From the NCBI RefSeq assembly GCF_000993825.1, contig NZ_CP011114.1, positions 4,650,001 through 4,714,000 of the forward strand: a DNA stretch of 64,000 nt, in the 5' to 3' direction. The translations under genes were made by a program, and so were the position numbers. The notes beneath the pieces are model-generated. The model was not told the origin of the DNA and did not search any database. It saw only the letters and a list, made by a program, of their open reading frames with translations. The first letter of the stretch is position 1; each line of letters begins with the position of its first letter. This DNA is from Paenibacillus durus ATCC 35681. Lineage in GTDB: Bacteria; Bacillota; Bacilli; Paenibacillales; Paenibacillaceae. This document shows positions 26,835 to 35,512 of this stretch, piece by piece.

Positions 26835-27180
26835 TTAGTTTATCTCTTGCATAAATTGCCTAAAGTTCTCAGCGATTTCTTTAAATCGGACATGGTGTAA
26901 ATAATGGCCGCTTCAAACGTCAGCACTTTGCCATGGCCGGAATTTTGGATTTGCCCTTCATGGAGTGCTAGCCATTCTTCCTTATTGGCATTGCTCGCAT
27001 CTACGAACAAGAGGAGGGGAAGATTGGTGGGAAATGATAAATGCTGAGCCCCTTTAAAATTAGCAGAAATATTTTGCATTTCGTTCAAGGTAGTGTCATT
27101 ATACGCGTTTCTAAGAGTAAGCATTCTCATCTGCTCTTTGGTTTCCTCATCAAAGGGCAGTTCGGCATAAAAAAAGGTTG
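26835..27180 (-). pseudogene. Alpha/beta hydrolase, truncated and frameshifted
   Basis: The frame F-F-Y-A-E-L-P-F-D-E-E-T ... L-P-L-L-L-F-V-D-A-S-N ... G-H-G-K-V-L-T-F-E is the C-terminal third of an alpha/beta hydrolase. One base out of phase, near 26905-26915, it continues as G-H-Y-L-H-H-V-R-F-K-E-I-A-E-N-F, including the expected catalytic His, and ends at TAA 26835. The N-terminal two thirds, with the nucleophile, are missing: the histidine kinase gene begins instead. Confidence 0.75.
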
Positions 27181-27183
27181 CGG

Positions 27184-28551
27184 TTACTCCGTCGGCGCTG
27201 TAATGGGCAAGGAAACAATGACGGTCGTTCCTCGGCCCGGTTCGCTCTCCACTCGGATATCTCCTTGATGAAGAGAGACGATCTGTTTAACGATGGCTAG
27301 TCCCATACCGCTGCCGCCATACTTACGACTATGGGAGCGATCCGCCTTAAAAAACCGTTCGAAGATACGCTTCTGGTCCTCGGGGGAAATCCCGATGCCG
27401 GCGTCGGATATACGAACGCTCACGTTTTTGATCTCTTGTTGGATGCTGACGCTAATAACGCTGTTATCCGGGGAAAATTTTATGCTATTGCCGATTATGT
27501 TCGTCCACACCTGGTTTAATAGATCGTGGTCGGCCATGATTCGAACGGCCTTCAGGTCGAGTTCGAAACGGATGTTGCGTGTCGACCATTGCGGCTGGAT
27601 CGCGACGATAACCCGTCTGATCTGTTCGTCCAGGCTGAACGCGGTCAACCTCAGTCGTTGCGACTGCGATTCAAGCAAACTCAGCTTCAGCAGGCTATCG
27701 CTCATCTTGGACATCCGATCGGCTTCAGACATGATAATATCGAGGTAACGGTTGCGCTCATCCTGAGTGATGTCTGCTTGCTTGAGCGCCAGAGCATAAC
27801 CGGATATAGAGGTGAGCGGCGACTGAACTTCGTGAGACACGTTCGATACGAACTCCCTGCGCATCCGCTCAAGCTCCTGCAGATCGTGCGTCATGTCTTC
27901 AAAGCTTCGAGCCAATGTGCCTAGCTCGCCCTTCTGCTTAATATTCAGCTTGACGTTGAAATCCCCGCCCGCTATGCGTCTAGTCGCTTTTGTCAGCTTT
28001 TTAATCGGTCGGACTAGGAACATGGCAGCTACCAGAATAAACAGACTTCCTGTTGCCAACGAATAGGTTAAAAAGTTCAAAATCCATTTCGTGATAAAAG
28101 GTGCGGAAGGGGGGCTGATCGGCTCTAGAAACATGGCTTTAGTGCCTGTTTCGGTCGAAAAAGGCATCCCTAAGAGAGTTGTAGAAATCCCGCTCGGATT
28201 GACTTGAACGACTTCTCCGGCCAGTACTTTTTTTACTTGTTCCATAGTCACGGCGGCAGGATTGTGTCCGTTAAGCGTTCCGTAAGACTGGAACTCTCCC
28301 GTTTCTTCGTAAATTCGAAGATGATAGTAGTTGAGCTGATTCATTCCGCTTACGAACGCATCCGCCTCGCTTAACGGAAGCGCCTGGTAAATCCGGGCAA
28401 TGTCCTGGCCGAAGTAAAGCAAGGGGATTCTCAGGTTTTCGTCCAATTTATCTCTGAATACCCAGGTTGCCACAAAAAAAGAAAGGACCGCGCCCCCGAT
28501 TACGGAGACTAGAAAGGTCAGGACGACTCGCGTATATAAGGATCGGATCAT
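27184..28551 (-). CDS. Sensor histidine kinase
   Basis: 455 residues. Membrane helices lie near 8-30 and 165-190, enclosing an extracytoplasmic sensor of about 135 residues. A HAMP domain follows (P-I-K-K-L-T-K-A-T-R-R-I-A-G-G-D-F), then H-box V-S-H-E-V-Q-S-P-L, N-box N-I-I-G-N-S-I-K-F-S and G-box G-M-G-L-A-I-V-K. Its ATG overlaps the response regulator stop by 4 bases. The first gene after it is a broken hydrolase, which may once have been part of the same operon. Signal unknown. Confidence 0.92.
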   Translation of the reverse strand: MIRSLYTRVVLTFLVSVIGGAVLSFFVATWVFRDKLDENLRIPLLYFGQDIARIYQALPLSEADAFVSGMNQLNYYHLRIYEETGEFQSYGTLNGHNPAAVTMEQVKKVLAGEVVQVNPSGISTTLLGMPFSTETGTKAMFLEPISPPSAPFITKWILNFLTYSLATGSLFILVAAMFLVRPIKKLTKATRRIAGGDFNVKLNIKQKGELGTLARSFEDMTHDLQELERMRREFVSNVSHEVQSPLTSISGYALALKQADITQDERNRYLDIIMSEADRMSKMSDSLLKLSLLESQSQRLRLTAFSLDEQIRRVIVAIQPQWSTRNIRFELDLKAVRIMADHDLLNQVWTNIIGNSIKFSPDNSVISVSIQQEIKNVSVRISDAGIGISPEDQKRIFERFFKADRSHSRKYGGSGMGLAIVKQIVSLHQGDIRVESEPGRGTTVIVSLPITAPTE

Positions 28552-29222
28552 TCGGAAACCTCAAGCCGGTAGCCAAGCCCGCGCACTGTCTCGATACGAA
28601 AACCGGGCGTGGCCGCGAACCGTTCGCGCAGGCGTTTGATATGCACGTCTACCGTTCGGTTATCTCCGGCGTAATCGATCCCCCATACTTGATCGATCAA
28701 CTGCTCGCGCGTATAGACTTGTTCGGGCGTTCCGGCGAGCTTGTACAGCAATTCGAACTCCTTAAGCGGCAGTGTGAACGACTCTCCTCCTTTCATCACC
28801 TTATAGGTCTTCCGATCAAGAATAACGTCGCCCAACTGAATCATTTGCGCGGAGCCGATCCGGTACCTTTTCAGCAAGGTCTTGACACGAGCCGTCAACT
28901 CCAGCGGATCGAATGGCTTCGTCAAATAATCGTCCGTCCCAAGCTCGAAGCCCTTCACTTTCTCCCATGTTTCGCCTCTCGCGGTCAGCATAAGCAACGG
29001 AAGATCCGGATTGGCTCTTCTGAGCTCCTTACATAACGTCCACCCATCCATAATCGGCATCATAATATCAAGCACGACAAGATCGACATGCGTCGAAGCG
29101 TAGATGGCCAGCGCTTCCTTGCCGTCCGCGGCTTCGGCTGTCGCGAATCCATCGTTGCGTAGAAACAAGCAGACGAGCTCGCGAATGTTCGCATCATCGT
29201 CAGCAACTAGTATTGTAGGCAT
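28548..29222 (-). CDS. OmpR/PhoB-family response regulator
   Basis: 224 residues: receiver with A-D-D-D at the start, phosphoacceptor D in V-V-L-D-I-M-M-P, K in Y-L-T-K-P-F, then a winged-helix domain ending V-R-G-L-G-Y-R-L. GAGGGAAGAA precedes the start. Paired with the kinase downstream. Target genes not visible; there is no intact gene immediately next to the pair apart from the hydrolase remnant. Confidence 0.93.
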   Translation of the reverse strand: MPTILVADDDANIRELVCLFLRNDGFATAEAADGKEALAIYASTHVDLVVLDIMMPIMDGWTLCKELRRANPDLPLLMLTARGETWEKVKGFELGTDDYLTKPFDPLELTARVKTLLKRYRIGSAQMIQLGDVILDRKTYKVMKGGESFTLPLKEFELLYKLAGTPEQVYTREQLIDQVWGIDYAGDNRTVDVHIKRLRERFAATPGFRIETVRGLGYRLEVSE

Positions 29223-29298
29223 TTCTTCCCTCTTTCCCTGTTTTTCATCTCCTATTGAAGGATTCTACGGTTCTCTGTAACGGTCATAACGGTGAAAG

Positions 29299-29332
29299 TC
29301 ACGAAAGGAGCATGCCGCAGCTGCTCCTTCGT
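29299..29332. terminator. Hairpin resembling the tetR terminator
   Basis: CGAAAGGAGC pairs with GCTCCTTCG. It lies upstream of the response regulator and after the remnant at 29345-29620 on the minus strand. Confidence 0.4.
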
Positions 29333-29344
29333 CGCTTATTTGGA

Positions 29345-29620
29345 TCAATCCCGTTCAGATAGAACAATCTGCTTTAACTGGATGACCAGACTCTTAAGCT
29401 CCTGTTCCTGTTCCAAAAAGGCGCACAGCGCCTGGATGAGCGGCCTCTTTAGCTGCGGCTGGGCAATCTCAGCGCCTAACAGATGAATAACCTCCTGTAG
29501 ATCCTTCCGCCGAGCGCTCCCGTTCGGCCAGACCTCCAGTGCAGCCGCGGGTAGCCGGGGTAGAACTTCTCTGCCCGAGGGGCCGGGGCAACGAATGAAG
29601 TAGACGACAAATCATTGGCT
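29345..29620 (-). pseudogene. Unrecognised coding remnant (C-terminal)
   Basis: A minus-strand frame without start ends at TGA 29345. It encodes E-V-W-P-N-G-S-A-R-R-K-D-L-Q-E-V-I-H-L-L-G-A-E-I-A-Q-P-Q-L and a charged helical end (F-L-E-Q-E-Q-E-L-K-S-L-V-I-Q-L-K-Q-I-V-L-S-E-R-D). The regular helix suggests a real protein end, but I do not recognise the family. Its upstream part overlaps the 161-bp direct repeat. Confidence 0.35.
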
Positions 29621-29709
29621 GCGACCTCGGCGGGTTCAGGCTGAGCCGCGTTGCAGCTGATTATTTTATAACTATCGTTATGTTTCGGCGTTATTTATGG
29701 TGCGGTTCA
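29549..29709. repeat. 161-bp direct repeat, copy 1, ending in an att-like core
   Basis: About 90 per cent identical to 37775-37937. Both copies begin with GGGTAGCCGGGGTAGA and run into an att-like site (TTATTTATGGTGCGGTTC here). Only substitutions and tiny indels separate the two. Confidence 0.8.
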
Positions 29710-29730
29710 TAGCGCTATCTGTAACGGCAA
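29686..29730. repeat. att-like site 4
   Basis: Core TATTTATGGTGCGGTTC with right arm GTAACGGCAAG, identical to the arm of sites 1 and 5; the left arm (CGGCGTTA) is a weaker match. Confidence 0.5.
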
Positions 29731-29819
29731 GTTTTCGCACCTATCACAGCTAATTTACCTTAATGTCTGAGAGTCTAGTTTTGGCGTCGGAAACTTGGGT
29801 TCAATCGGTTTTTAATTAT

Positions 29820-30521
29820 TCAACTTTGTTTGTCCTCAATATCCAATGAAAATACTTCTTTAAAGCCTGTTTTACCCTCAGAAGTAATTTTTATCGCTCG
29901 TGTTTTAGGTAGACGTTGCACCCAATTTAGCTCTAAAAACTTCTCCAGGAGGGCATTTCCTAACGCTCCAGCAAGGTGGTGGCGTCTTTCACTCCAATCC
30001 AGACATTTGTGTGAAAATGAGCAGCGTTTGTTCTTAACATTTTCAAAATCAATTTGAAAGCTTGTAAAGAACTTCTTCCCATTTTCAGTAACAGTAAACT
30101 CTTCCTTTTCTTCACGCAGAATACCCGTTCTAAGCAATGTATTTGTTAATTGCACCCCTAAACTCCCGGCGAGATGATCATAACACGTTCTTGCGTAACG
30201 CAGCGCTTTATCTTCTGAAGATTGTTTTAAAGACTTTATTTCAATTGGTGGAGCGATTGATAATAATGATTCCATAACCTGGGCAACTTCTTGATTTTGA
30301 ATCCCATAGTACCGATGTCTCCCTTGTTTCTCAACGGCAACTACGTTCGCATTAACCAATTTTGCTAAATGGAAACTTGCCGTTTGAGGCTGGATTCCTA
30401 CCATATATGCTAACTCACTTGCTGCATGAAACTTCCCGTCTAGTAAGACAGTTAATATTGCTGCGCGAGAAGTTTCGCTCACAAGAGAAGCAATCATAGC
30501 TACATTCGAGTTTGCTTTCAT
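29820..30521 (-). CDS. ArsR-like winged-helix transcriptional regulator
   Basis: About 233 residues. The N-terminal winged helix reads S-R-A-A-I-L-T-V-L-L-D-G-K-F-H-A-A-S-E-L-A-Y-M-V-G-I-Q-P-Q-T-A-S-F-H-L-A-K-L, as in ArsR/HTH_20 regulators, followed by R-H-R-Y-Y-G-I. The C-terminal half contains several Cys and His residues (K-R-C-S-F-S-H-K-C-L-D-W-S-E-R-R-H-H) that could bind metal, but this is unproven. Start placed at the ATG with GGGGG a few bases upstream. Divergent from the flavin reductase gene with a 93-bp gap, so it probably controls it. AT-rich compared with flanking genes. Confidence 0.85.
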   Translation of the reverse strand: MKANSNVAMIASLVSETSRAAILTVLLDGKFHAASELAYMVGIQPQTASFHLAKLVNANVVAVEKQGRHRYYGIQNQEVAQVMESLLSIAPPIEIKSLKQSSEDKALRYARTCYDHLAGSLGVQLTNTLLRTGILREEKEEFTVTENGKKFFTSFQIDFENVKNKRCSFSHKCLDWSERRHHLAGALGNALLEKFLELNWVQRLPKTRAIKITSEGKTGFKEVFSLDIEDKQS

Positions 30522-30614
30522 TTTGACCCCCACTTTGCAATCCATACTTCGACGATAATTGAACTATTTATATTATACAATTAGGGAGGATGTATAAATA
30601 GGAGGAGAAATACA

Positions 30615-31235
30615 ATGAAAAATACGAAGCAGATTCCAAACGCAGAAATGATTAAACCTAAGATTCTATATTATGGAACTCCTGTAATTTTGCTAAATAC
30701 ATTGAATGAAGATGGAACAGTAAATATTAGCCCTATTTCATCATCATGGGCATTAGGAGACTGTATTGTATTAGGAATTGGTCTTGGGGGGAAAGCGATT
30801 GAAAATTTAGAACAACTTCCTGAGTGTGTAATTAATATTCCCAGTCCTTCTCTTTGGGAGAATGTTGAACAACTAGCCCCTTACACAGGGAAAAATCCCG
30901 TTCCTGAAAATAAGAAAAAATATGGATGTACATATCAAAAAGACAAATATGCTATTAGTGGATTAACTCCCATTGAGTCTAAGACGGTAAGACCTACACG
31001 AATTATGGAATGCCCACTACAAATTGAGGCAAGAGTAAAAAACATTCGAATTCCTGATCATTCCCCTAACTTTGCCATTATTGAGACACAAGCTGTGCAT
31101 ATACATGCTCACAAAGAAATTATCATTGAAGAAAATCATATCGATCCCCAAAAATGGAGTCCTCTAATATATAATTTTCGTCATTATTTCGGTCTAAGTA
31201 ATCAGCTCGGTAAAACCTTTCGATCTGAAATTTAA
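30615..31235 (+). CDS. Flavin reductase family protein
   Basis: 206 residues with the split-barrel FMN-binding fold: T-P-V-I-L-L-N-T-L-N-E-D-G-T-V-N-I-S-P-I-S-S-S-W-A at the start and the P-E-C-V-I-N-I-P segment typical of this family. Such proteins bind FMN and often reduce it with NAD(P)H for a monooxygenase partner; no partner gene is present. GGAGGAGAAATACA precedes the start. Lower GC than its neighbours, consistent with transfer together with the divergent regulator as one cargo unit between att-like sites 4 and 5. Confidence 0.85.
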   Translation: MKNTKQIPNAEMIKPKILYYGTPVILLNTLNEDGTVNISPISSSWALGDCIVLGIGLGGKAIENLEQLPECVINIPSPSLWENVEQLAPYTGKNPVPENKKKYGCTYQKDKYAISGLTPIESKTVRPTRIMECPLQIEARVKNIRIPDHSPNFAIIETQAVHIHAHKEIIIEENHIDPQKWSPLIYNFRHYFGLSNQLGKTFRSEI

Positions 31236-31328
31236 ATAATCAAGTACGGCAGCAAACGTCTGGCTCATCCCCTCCGCGGCAACTTCATTCATTGTCTAAG
31301 CCCTTTTATGGAGGTTTTATCCGGAAAG

Positions 31329-31376
31329 CTTGCCGTTACTTATGGTACGGTTCAGCGCGCTGTCTGTAACGGCAAG
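31329..31376. repeat. att-like site 5
   Basis: Best-preserved copy: CTTGCCGTTAC and GTAACGGCAAG are perfect 11-base arms around TACTTATGGTACGGTTCAGC, whose first 17 bases match the rlmH end except one base. Confidence 0.7.
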
Positions 31377-31617
31377 TTTTAAGGCCATCCTTTGCGAGGT
31401 AGTTCTTTCTTTGATCTCGCTTTGTTTAATTATCTTTTCCGTTAGCGTCATGGGAAATGCATCTTTTCTCGGTATCTTTTGCAGGATTCACAACCCCCGG
31501 ATTTTCTCGCGAGCCTACTTCAATATCCATAAAAATATCTACGGGATCCTCACTACCCACTGCAAGCCCGAACCGTTGATTCTTGGATGATAGCAGCAAA
31601 CACGAAAAGTCGCACAA

Positions 31618-31652
31618 CAAAGAGAACAGTCCGCAGGCTGTTCTCTTTCGCT
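31618..31652 (-). terminator. Terminator after the collagen-like gene
   Basis: AAAGAGAACAG pairs with CTGTTCTCTTT around an 8-base loop, directly beyond the stop codon of the minus-strand collagen-like gene. Confidence 0.7.
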
Positions 31653-31659
31653 GTCTGTC

Positions 31660-32058
31660 TTAGAAGCACGTGAACGAGCGAATCCGATTCAAATCAATGC
31701 CGAAGTACGCCCAGAAGAAACCGAACCATCTGAACCCTGCAATAGAATTACGCCCGACGAATACCGGGAAGAACCAGAATTGCTCGCCGTTGTTCAGCCA
31801 AATGTATGTGTTGCGGAACAGGCAGTGTCTGATCGCGCCGGGGTCGATGGCAAATGTGGTGGCCGACATTGGCGGTACGAATTGCGGTGGAGGGGCCGTC
31901 GGCGCTTGAACACCTCCCGGTGCACCCCCCGGAAGTCCCGGAGTCCCCGGAAATTGTCCGGGAAATCCACCTGGAACCCCAGGTCCTCCCGGCACGCCAG
32001 GTCCGCCCGGGAACCCTGGAAATCCTTCGCCGGTTCCCGGCGTTGGAAAAAATCCCAT
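31660..32058 (-). CDS. Small collagen-like (Gly-Pro-rich) protein
   Basis: 132 residues. Residues 10-50 are Gly/Pro-rich with repeated G-x-P-G and G-V-P-G-G-P units. A hydrophobic aromatic C-terminal half follows, C-L-F-R-N-T-Y-I-W-L-N-N-G-E-Q-F-W-F-F-P and R-S-F-T-C-F, a pattern I know from small spore- or surface-associated proteins of Bacillus and Paenibacillus. No signal peptide. AAAGGAGCG precedes the ATG. Surface or spore-coat role is inference only. Confidence 0.75.
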   Translation of the reverse strand: MGFFPTPGTGEGFPGFPGGPGVPGGPGVPGGFPGQFPGTPGLPGGAPGGVQAPTAPPPQFVPPMSATTFAIDPGAIRHCLFRNTYIWLNNGEQFWFFPVFVGRNSIAGFRWFGFFWAYFGIDLNRIRSFTCF

Positions 32059-32185
32059 ATGTGATCGCTCCTTTCAATGAGTAGGCATAATCATCATATG
32101 CATTCGCGGAAATGGCGCTTGGGCGAATGCCCATAAAAATCCCCGCCCAGCCGAAGCTGAACGGTAGTGAAAAAAATTAGTGAAA

Positions 32186-32992
32186 TTAAGTCAGACATCC
32201 CCTCAAGCGTTCCTCAAACTGCCGAATCCGTTCCTCTGTCGCCCCTTCCCGCAGCGATTCGAATAGGGCCATACATTTTTTAAAATTCCTGTCATTCCCC
32301 GACTGGTGAGCCAGCATCAATGCCTGCATCACGTATTTCAACGCTTTATCTTGTCCGCCTGCCTGCTTATGGTATAAAGCCAAGTGATAACAATAGCTAT
32401 AATAATGCGAGACATTGCCTGCATCCTCATACTCCCCAAACTCAGCGGCCTGCTCCGCAAACGTATCTAAAAGCTCATCCACATTCAGACCATGCCGCAG
32501 CGCAGCCTGCAATATGGTATCTAGTCCCGGCAGCAGTTCCTCCGGATTATTCTTCAAAAAAACTACATATTCCGCCAGCCGTTCCGTCTTCCCCGACAAA
32601 ATATCCAGCGCAAATCCATTCGCCCTCGCCAGGAACCTGAACTCCTCGACAATCTGCATGCCTTCCTCCCCTAAATCCTCCATCCAGCCGAGTTCTGCAT
32701 ATTTATCGATGGATTCTCTGGCCTGATCATACTGGCCCTGCTTCTGGTAAGCAATCCCCCGCATCAGATGACTGAACCCGTAATAGTAAACTAGCGGACG
32801 CGCCATATTTACCAGAGGTACAGGTAATTTCTTTGCCTTGTAATACTGCCTCTCTTCATAAATACACTGTGCATAGCTGTAGAGAATGTCCGATGTGTTC
32901 AGCAGCTTGTCCCAATTCTCGCAGTGAAAAGCCATTTCCAACATTTCGACAATGATATCCGGCTTGAGGGATCTCAGGATGGAAGGGCGCAA
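32186..32992 (-). CDS. TPR-like helical protein, copy 2 (paired with an XRE regulator)
   Basis: 268 residues, about 94 per cent identical by eye to the protein at 21214, ending 7 residues earlier. Same TTG start, with GGAGG and a C-rich spacer before it. The DNA similarity covers the whole gene and its ribosome site but not the upstream control region, and the two partner XRE proteins are much less alike. This suggests recent gene duplication or conversion of the TPR gene inside the island. Function unknown; see copy 1. Confidence 0.78.
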   Translation of the reverse strand: MRPSILRSLKPDIIVEMLEMAFHCENWDKLLNTSDILYSYAQCIYEERQYYKAKKLPVPLVNMARPLVYYYGFSHLMRGIAYQKQGQYDQARESIDKYAELGWMEDLGEEGMQIVEEFRFLARANGFALDILSGKTERLAEYVVFLKNNPEELLPGLDTILQAALRHGLNVDELLDTFAEQAAEFGEYEDAGNVSHYYSYCYHLALYHKQAGGQDKALKYVMQALMLAHQSGNDRNFKKCMALFESLREGATEERIRQFEERLRGCLT

Positions 32993-33157
32993 GGGGGGGG
33001 CCTCCTTTTTTATCCATTTTTAATTGATTGTATAGTTGTTTGCATGGCTGGTCAATATAAATAGTACTTTTAAGTACAATAAATCGAAATAATGATTTAT
33101 GTTTGATGATCTGTAATGGTCAGCGTACCTCTTCTACCCTTAAGTGGAGGTGATCCC

Positions 33158-33514
33158 ATGAATTTACCAGAAAGCGTTGGCAATCGGATACGTGAGCTAA
33201 GAAAAGCAAAGGGATGGACACAAGAACAACTGGCTGAAGCAGCATCGCTTCATTACAGTTATATAGGCGGGGTAGAACGGGGCGATCGTAACATTTCTTT
33301 GGAGACGTTAGAGAAAATAATCGCAGCCTTTCAAGTTCCAGCCATCGAGATTTTCCGTTTTGAAGAAAACACCGACCACCGTAAAGCGCTGGATGAACAT
33401 ATGACCTTGATTAGCAGTAGGAGTGCAGAGGAAATAGCAGCAATAACCAAGATTACAAGGGAAGTTATTGCTGCTATGGGGATTGGATCGAAACATTCCC
33501 GACCCGGAACGTGA
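33158..33514 (+). CDS. XRE-family transcriptional regulator, pair 2
   Basis: 118 residues with helix-turn-helix V-G-N-R-I-R-E-L-R-K-A-K-G-W-T-Q-E-Q-L-A-E-A-A-S-L-H-Y-S-Y-I-G-G-V-E-R-G-D-R-N-I-S-L-E-T-L. The start is the ATG following GGAGGTGAT; the frame is open 14 codons upstream. Divergent from TPR copy 2. Only moderately similar to the XRE of pair 1. Confidence 0.88.
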   Translation: MNLPESVGNRIRELRKAKGWTQEQLAEAASLHYSYIGGVERGDRNISLETLEKIIAAFQVPAIEIFRFEENTDHRKALDEHMTLISSRSAEEIAAITKITREVIAAMGIGSKHSRPGT

Positions 33515-33627
33515 ATTCCTAGTGAAAAAACGCTCATTGCATTAGCCCGTAAGCTATTGCTCATTGTTTATAGACACCGACCTTTTAAAGACGAGACTCG
33601 ATCATCCAACCATTTTGATTTTCACAG

Positions 33628-33663
33628 AAAAAACCACTCGTAAGCAATCAGAGTGGTTTTGTT
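33628..33663 (+). terminator. Intrinsic terminator downstream of XRE pair 2
   Basis: AAAACCACTC pairs with GAGTGGTTTT around an 11-base loop, followed by T-rich sequence. It lies about 110 bases after the XRE stop. Confidence 0.7.
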
Positions 33664-33787
33664 CATTTCTTTTTATAAATTGGGGCCAGATTACAATAGT
33701 CAAGAAAATGAAGTATTAACTATAAAAAAGTGAATGTCTTGAAATGGAGCCATCAAGCTTTTCCTCCTACCCGAGAGAAGTTTGAAT

Positions 33788-34549
33788 CTACTCCGGCTGA
33801 GTTTCATTGTTATTTTCCAAATATACTATGACGCCATTGTTCTCCAGCTGTTGGATAACCTGCTCCGCTTGCTCATTCAGCGGGTTGTTTACCAAAGATA
33901 CTTCTTTTAATTGTGGCATTGTTTCGAGCACTGCAATATCCCGGATGAGATTATTATCCAGATAGAGATGCTCCAATGTTGGATGATTTTTCAACGGCGT
34001 CAAATCTTGAATTTTATTGCCGCTCAGCAAGAGCCATTCTAACTTCAATTTCTGAATGGGACTTAGATCCTCCACCTGATTGTTACTGGCAAGAAGATCG
34101 GTCAGCTTTTGTAAATTCTTCAACGGCATTAGACTTTTTATCTTGTTATCGTCAACAACCAGTGTTTGCAGAGCACTTAACCCGGAAAGCGGTGAAAGGT
34201 CTGTAATCTGATTCCCGTCAACAGCTAAAAACGTTAACTTTTTCAACTTGCTCAGCTGTGTAATATTCCTTATCTTTTGGCTGGGCAGAAATAAGCTCTG
34301 CATGTTGACGGCATATTCAAGACCTTGAAGACTGGTAATTTTAGACTTGGACTCCATAGCATACAAAGACTTCAACTTCTGCAAATCAACCGCCTTCAGC
34401 TCTTTATTCGCCGGCAGCTTTAATTCCGCTCGAATGACTTTCGCCAAAGCCGGGTCCGTAATGACGGATGCTGCCCAAATGGATGTTGCCGGTAACAATA
34501 CAAGAACCAAACTAATCATGATGATATTTTTTACTAGTTTAGTAGGCAC
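33788..34549 (-). CDS. Secreted leucine-rich repeat protein (internalin-like)
   Basis: About 253 residues. A signal peptide (K-L-V-K-N-I-I-M-I-S-L-V-L-V-L-L-P-A-T-S-I-W-A) is followed by about seven repeats of 22 residues of the type L-x-x-L-x-x-L-x-x-L-x-V-D-x-N-x-I-x-D-L-S-P-L. No sortase signal or other anchor is present, so it is probably secreted. The start is set at a GTG with AAGGAG 7 bases upstream; an earlier GTG at 34609 lacks a ribosome site. Protein-protein binding role is the general expectation for LRR proteins. Confidence 0.85.
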   Translation of the reverse strand: MPTKLVKNIIMISLVLVLLPATSIWAASVITDPALAKVIRAELKLPANKELKAVDLQKLKSLYAMESKSKITSLQGLEYAVNMQSLFLPSQKIRNITQLSKLKKLTFLAVDGNQITDLSPLSGLSALQTLVVDDNKIKSLMPLKNLQKLTDLLASNNQVEDLSPIQKLKLEWLLLSGNKIQDLTPLKNHPTLEHLYLDNNLIRDIAVLETMPQLKEVSLVNNPLNEQAEQVIQQLENNGVIVYLENNNETQPE

Positions 34550-34666
34550 ACAGACTCTCCTTTTAAGCAAATCGAACAGGTACCGTTCCTTTTCTTTATC
34601 GGATTTCACTGCACAAATGTTTTGCTTGATAAAGATATGGTATTCTCCAAAGAGTAATCAAAAAAC

Positions 34667-34712
34667 TTGCCCCTACTAGTGATACGGTTCACCGCGCTGG
34701 CTGAAGGGGCAA
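34667..34712. repeat. att-like site 6
   Basis: TTGCCCC and GGGGCAA are the arms, and TACTAGTGATACGGTTCACC the core with one insertion-like difference from rlmH. The left flank is the same as at site 2. The sequence then continues into a second hairpin (AGAGACCATC / GATGGTCTCT). Confidence 0.65.
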
Positions 34713-34762
34713 TTTTTGAACAGAGACCATCCTGCAATGCTAAAGATGGTCTCTGTTTATTT

Positions 34763-35479
34763 TTACATCGCCTTTGTCTTCCGGCAGCTTGGATAATTAC
34801 TGCAGCCCCAGAAAGCTGTGCCTTCCTTATTCTTACGCTGAACCATTGGAGCCCCGCATGCGCAGGTTACGGCTCTGACTGTAGAACCGGCAACCTTTCT
34901 CGGTTTTGCTTTGGTTTTAGCAGGCTGCCAATTGCCCCAGGCGCGGAGCTTGTTCTCGACAAGGCCGCCATGCCAGTAATCGACCTTGAATTGCTCCGCC
35001 TCCCGCTTCGCACCTGCTGTAAGATCGGAAGTAGTGACCAGCAGAGACAGGATGCAGTCATGGTTTCTTTTAGCGCCCACCAGTTCGCGAACCGTCATGA
35101 CCTGCACTTTGTTGTGGTCGGCATAACATTTAGCCTGAACCGCAGTTTTTTCGCCGCGTTTATCGACAATGACCAAGTCTACGCCTCCATCCTTGCCGCC
35201 CACTCCCACTTCTTTGACGGTATAGCCTTGATCCCGGAAATACAGGGACAGCAATCTTTCAAACTCAGCGCCGTTTATTTGTTCCAGGGGTGTCTTCAAA
35301 AGTACTTCATCCGGTCTGCACGTCGTAGAGGAACGGTTAAAGGTGGGGGTAACACTTTTCTTAACAGAGGTTTGCCGCTTGCCTGCACTGCGCTTTTTCT
35401 TCTTCTTATTTCCTTGTATCAGACCGGACAACACGGATAAGACGAGTATAGCTGCTATAAATCCAATAATCGATATCAT
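34763..35479 (-). CDS. Membrane-anchored Mrr-type restriction endonuclease with zinc ribbon
   Basis: 238 residues. An N-terminal membrane helix (about 2-22) is followed by a basic linker, then a PD-(D/E)xK nuclease core with G-G-V-D-L-V-I and V-Q-A-K-C-Y (Q-x-K of Mrr enzymes) near residues 105-125. The C-terminus has C-x-C-x5-M and C-S-N-Y-P-x-C, a topoisomerase-type C4 zinc finger. RBS GGAGC. Family members cut foreign or modified DNA, though many anchored ones have unknown roles. It lies in the defence-rich part of the island. Confidence 0.85.
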   Translation of the reverse strand: MISIIGFIAAILVLSVLSGLIQGNKKKKKRSAGKRQTSVKKSVTPTFNRSSTTCRPDEVLLKTPLEQINGAEFERLLSLYFRDQGYTVKEVGVGGKDGGVDLVIVDKRGEKTAVQAKCYADHNKVQVMTVRELVGAKRNHDCILSLLVTTSDLTAGAKREAEQFKVDYWHGGLVENKLRAWGNWQPAKTKAKPRKVAGSTVRAVTCACGAPMVQRKNKEGTAFWGCSNYPSCRKTKAM

Positions 35480-35512
35480 TAGTTGCTCCTTAGTAAATTA
35501 ATATAATTGCGG

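Larger units (their letters stand above)
31236..31659. other. Intergenic stretch containing att-like site 5
   Basis: Apart from the att-like hairpin at 31329 and the terminator at 31618, I see no supported gene. A minus-strand open frame at 31426-31620 has no ribosome site and no recognisable protein. Confidence 0.4.

Noticed and set aside
31426..31620. 64-codon minus-strand open frame
   Set aside because: No ribosome site, no recognisable fold, and it lies in debris between an att-like site and a terminator.
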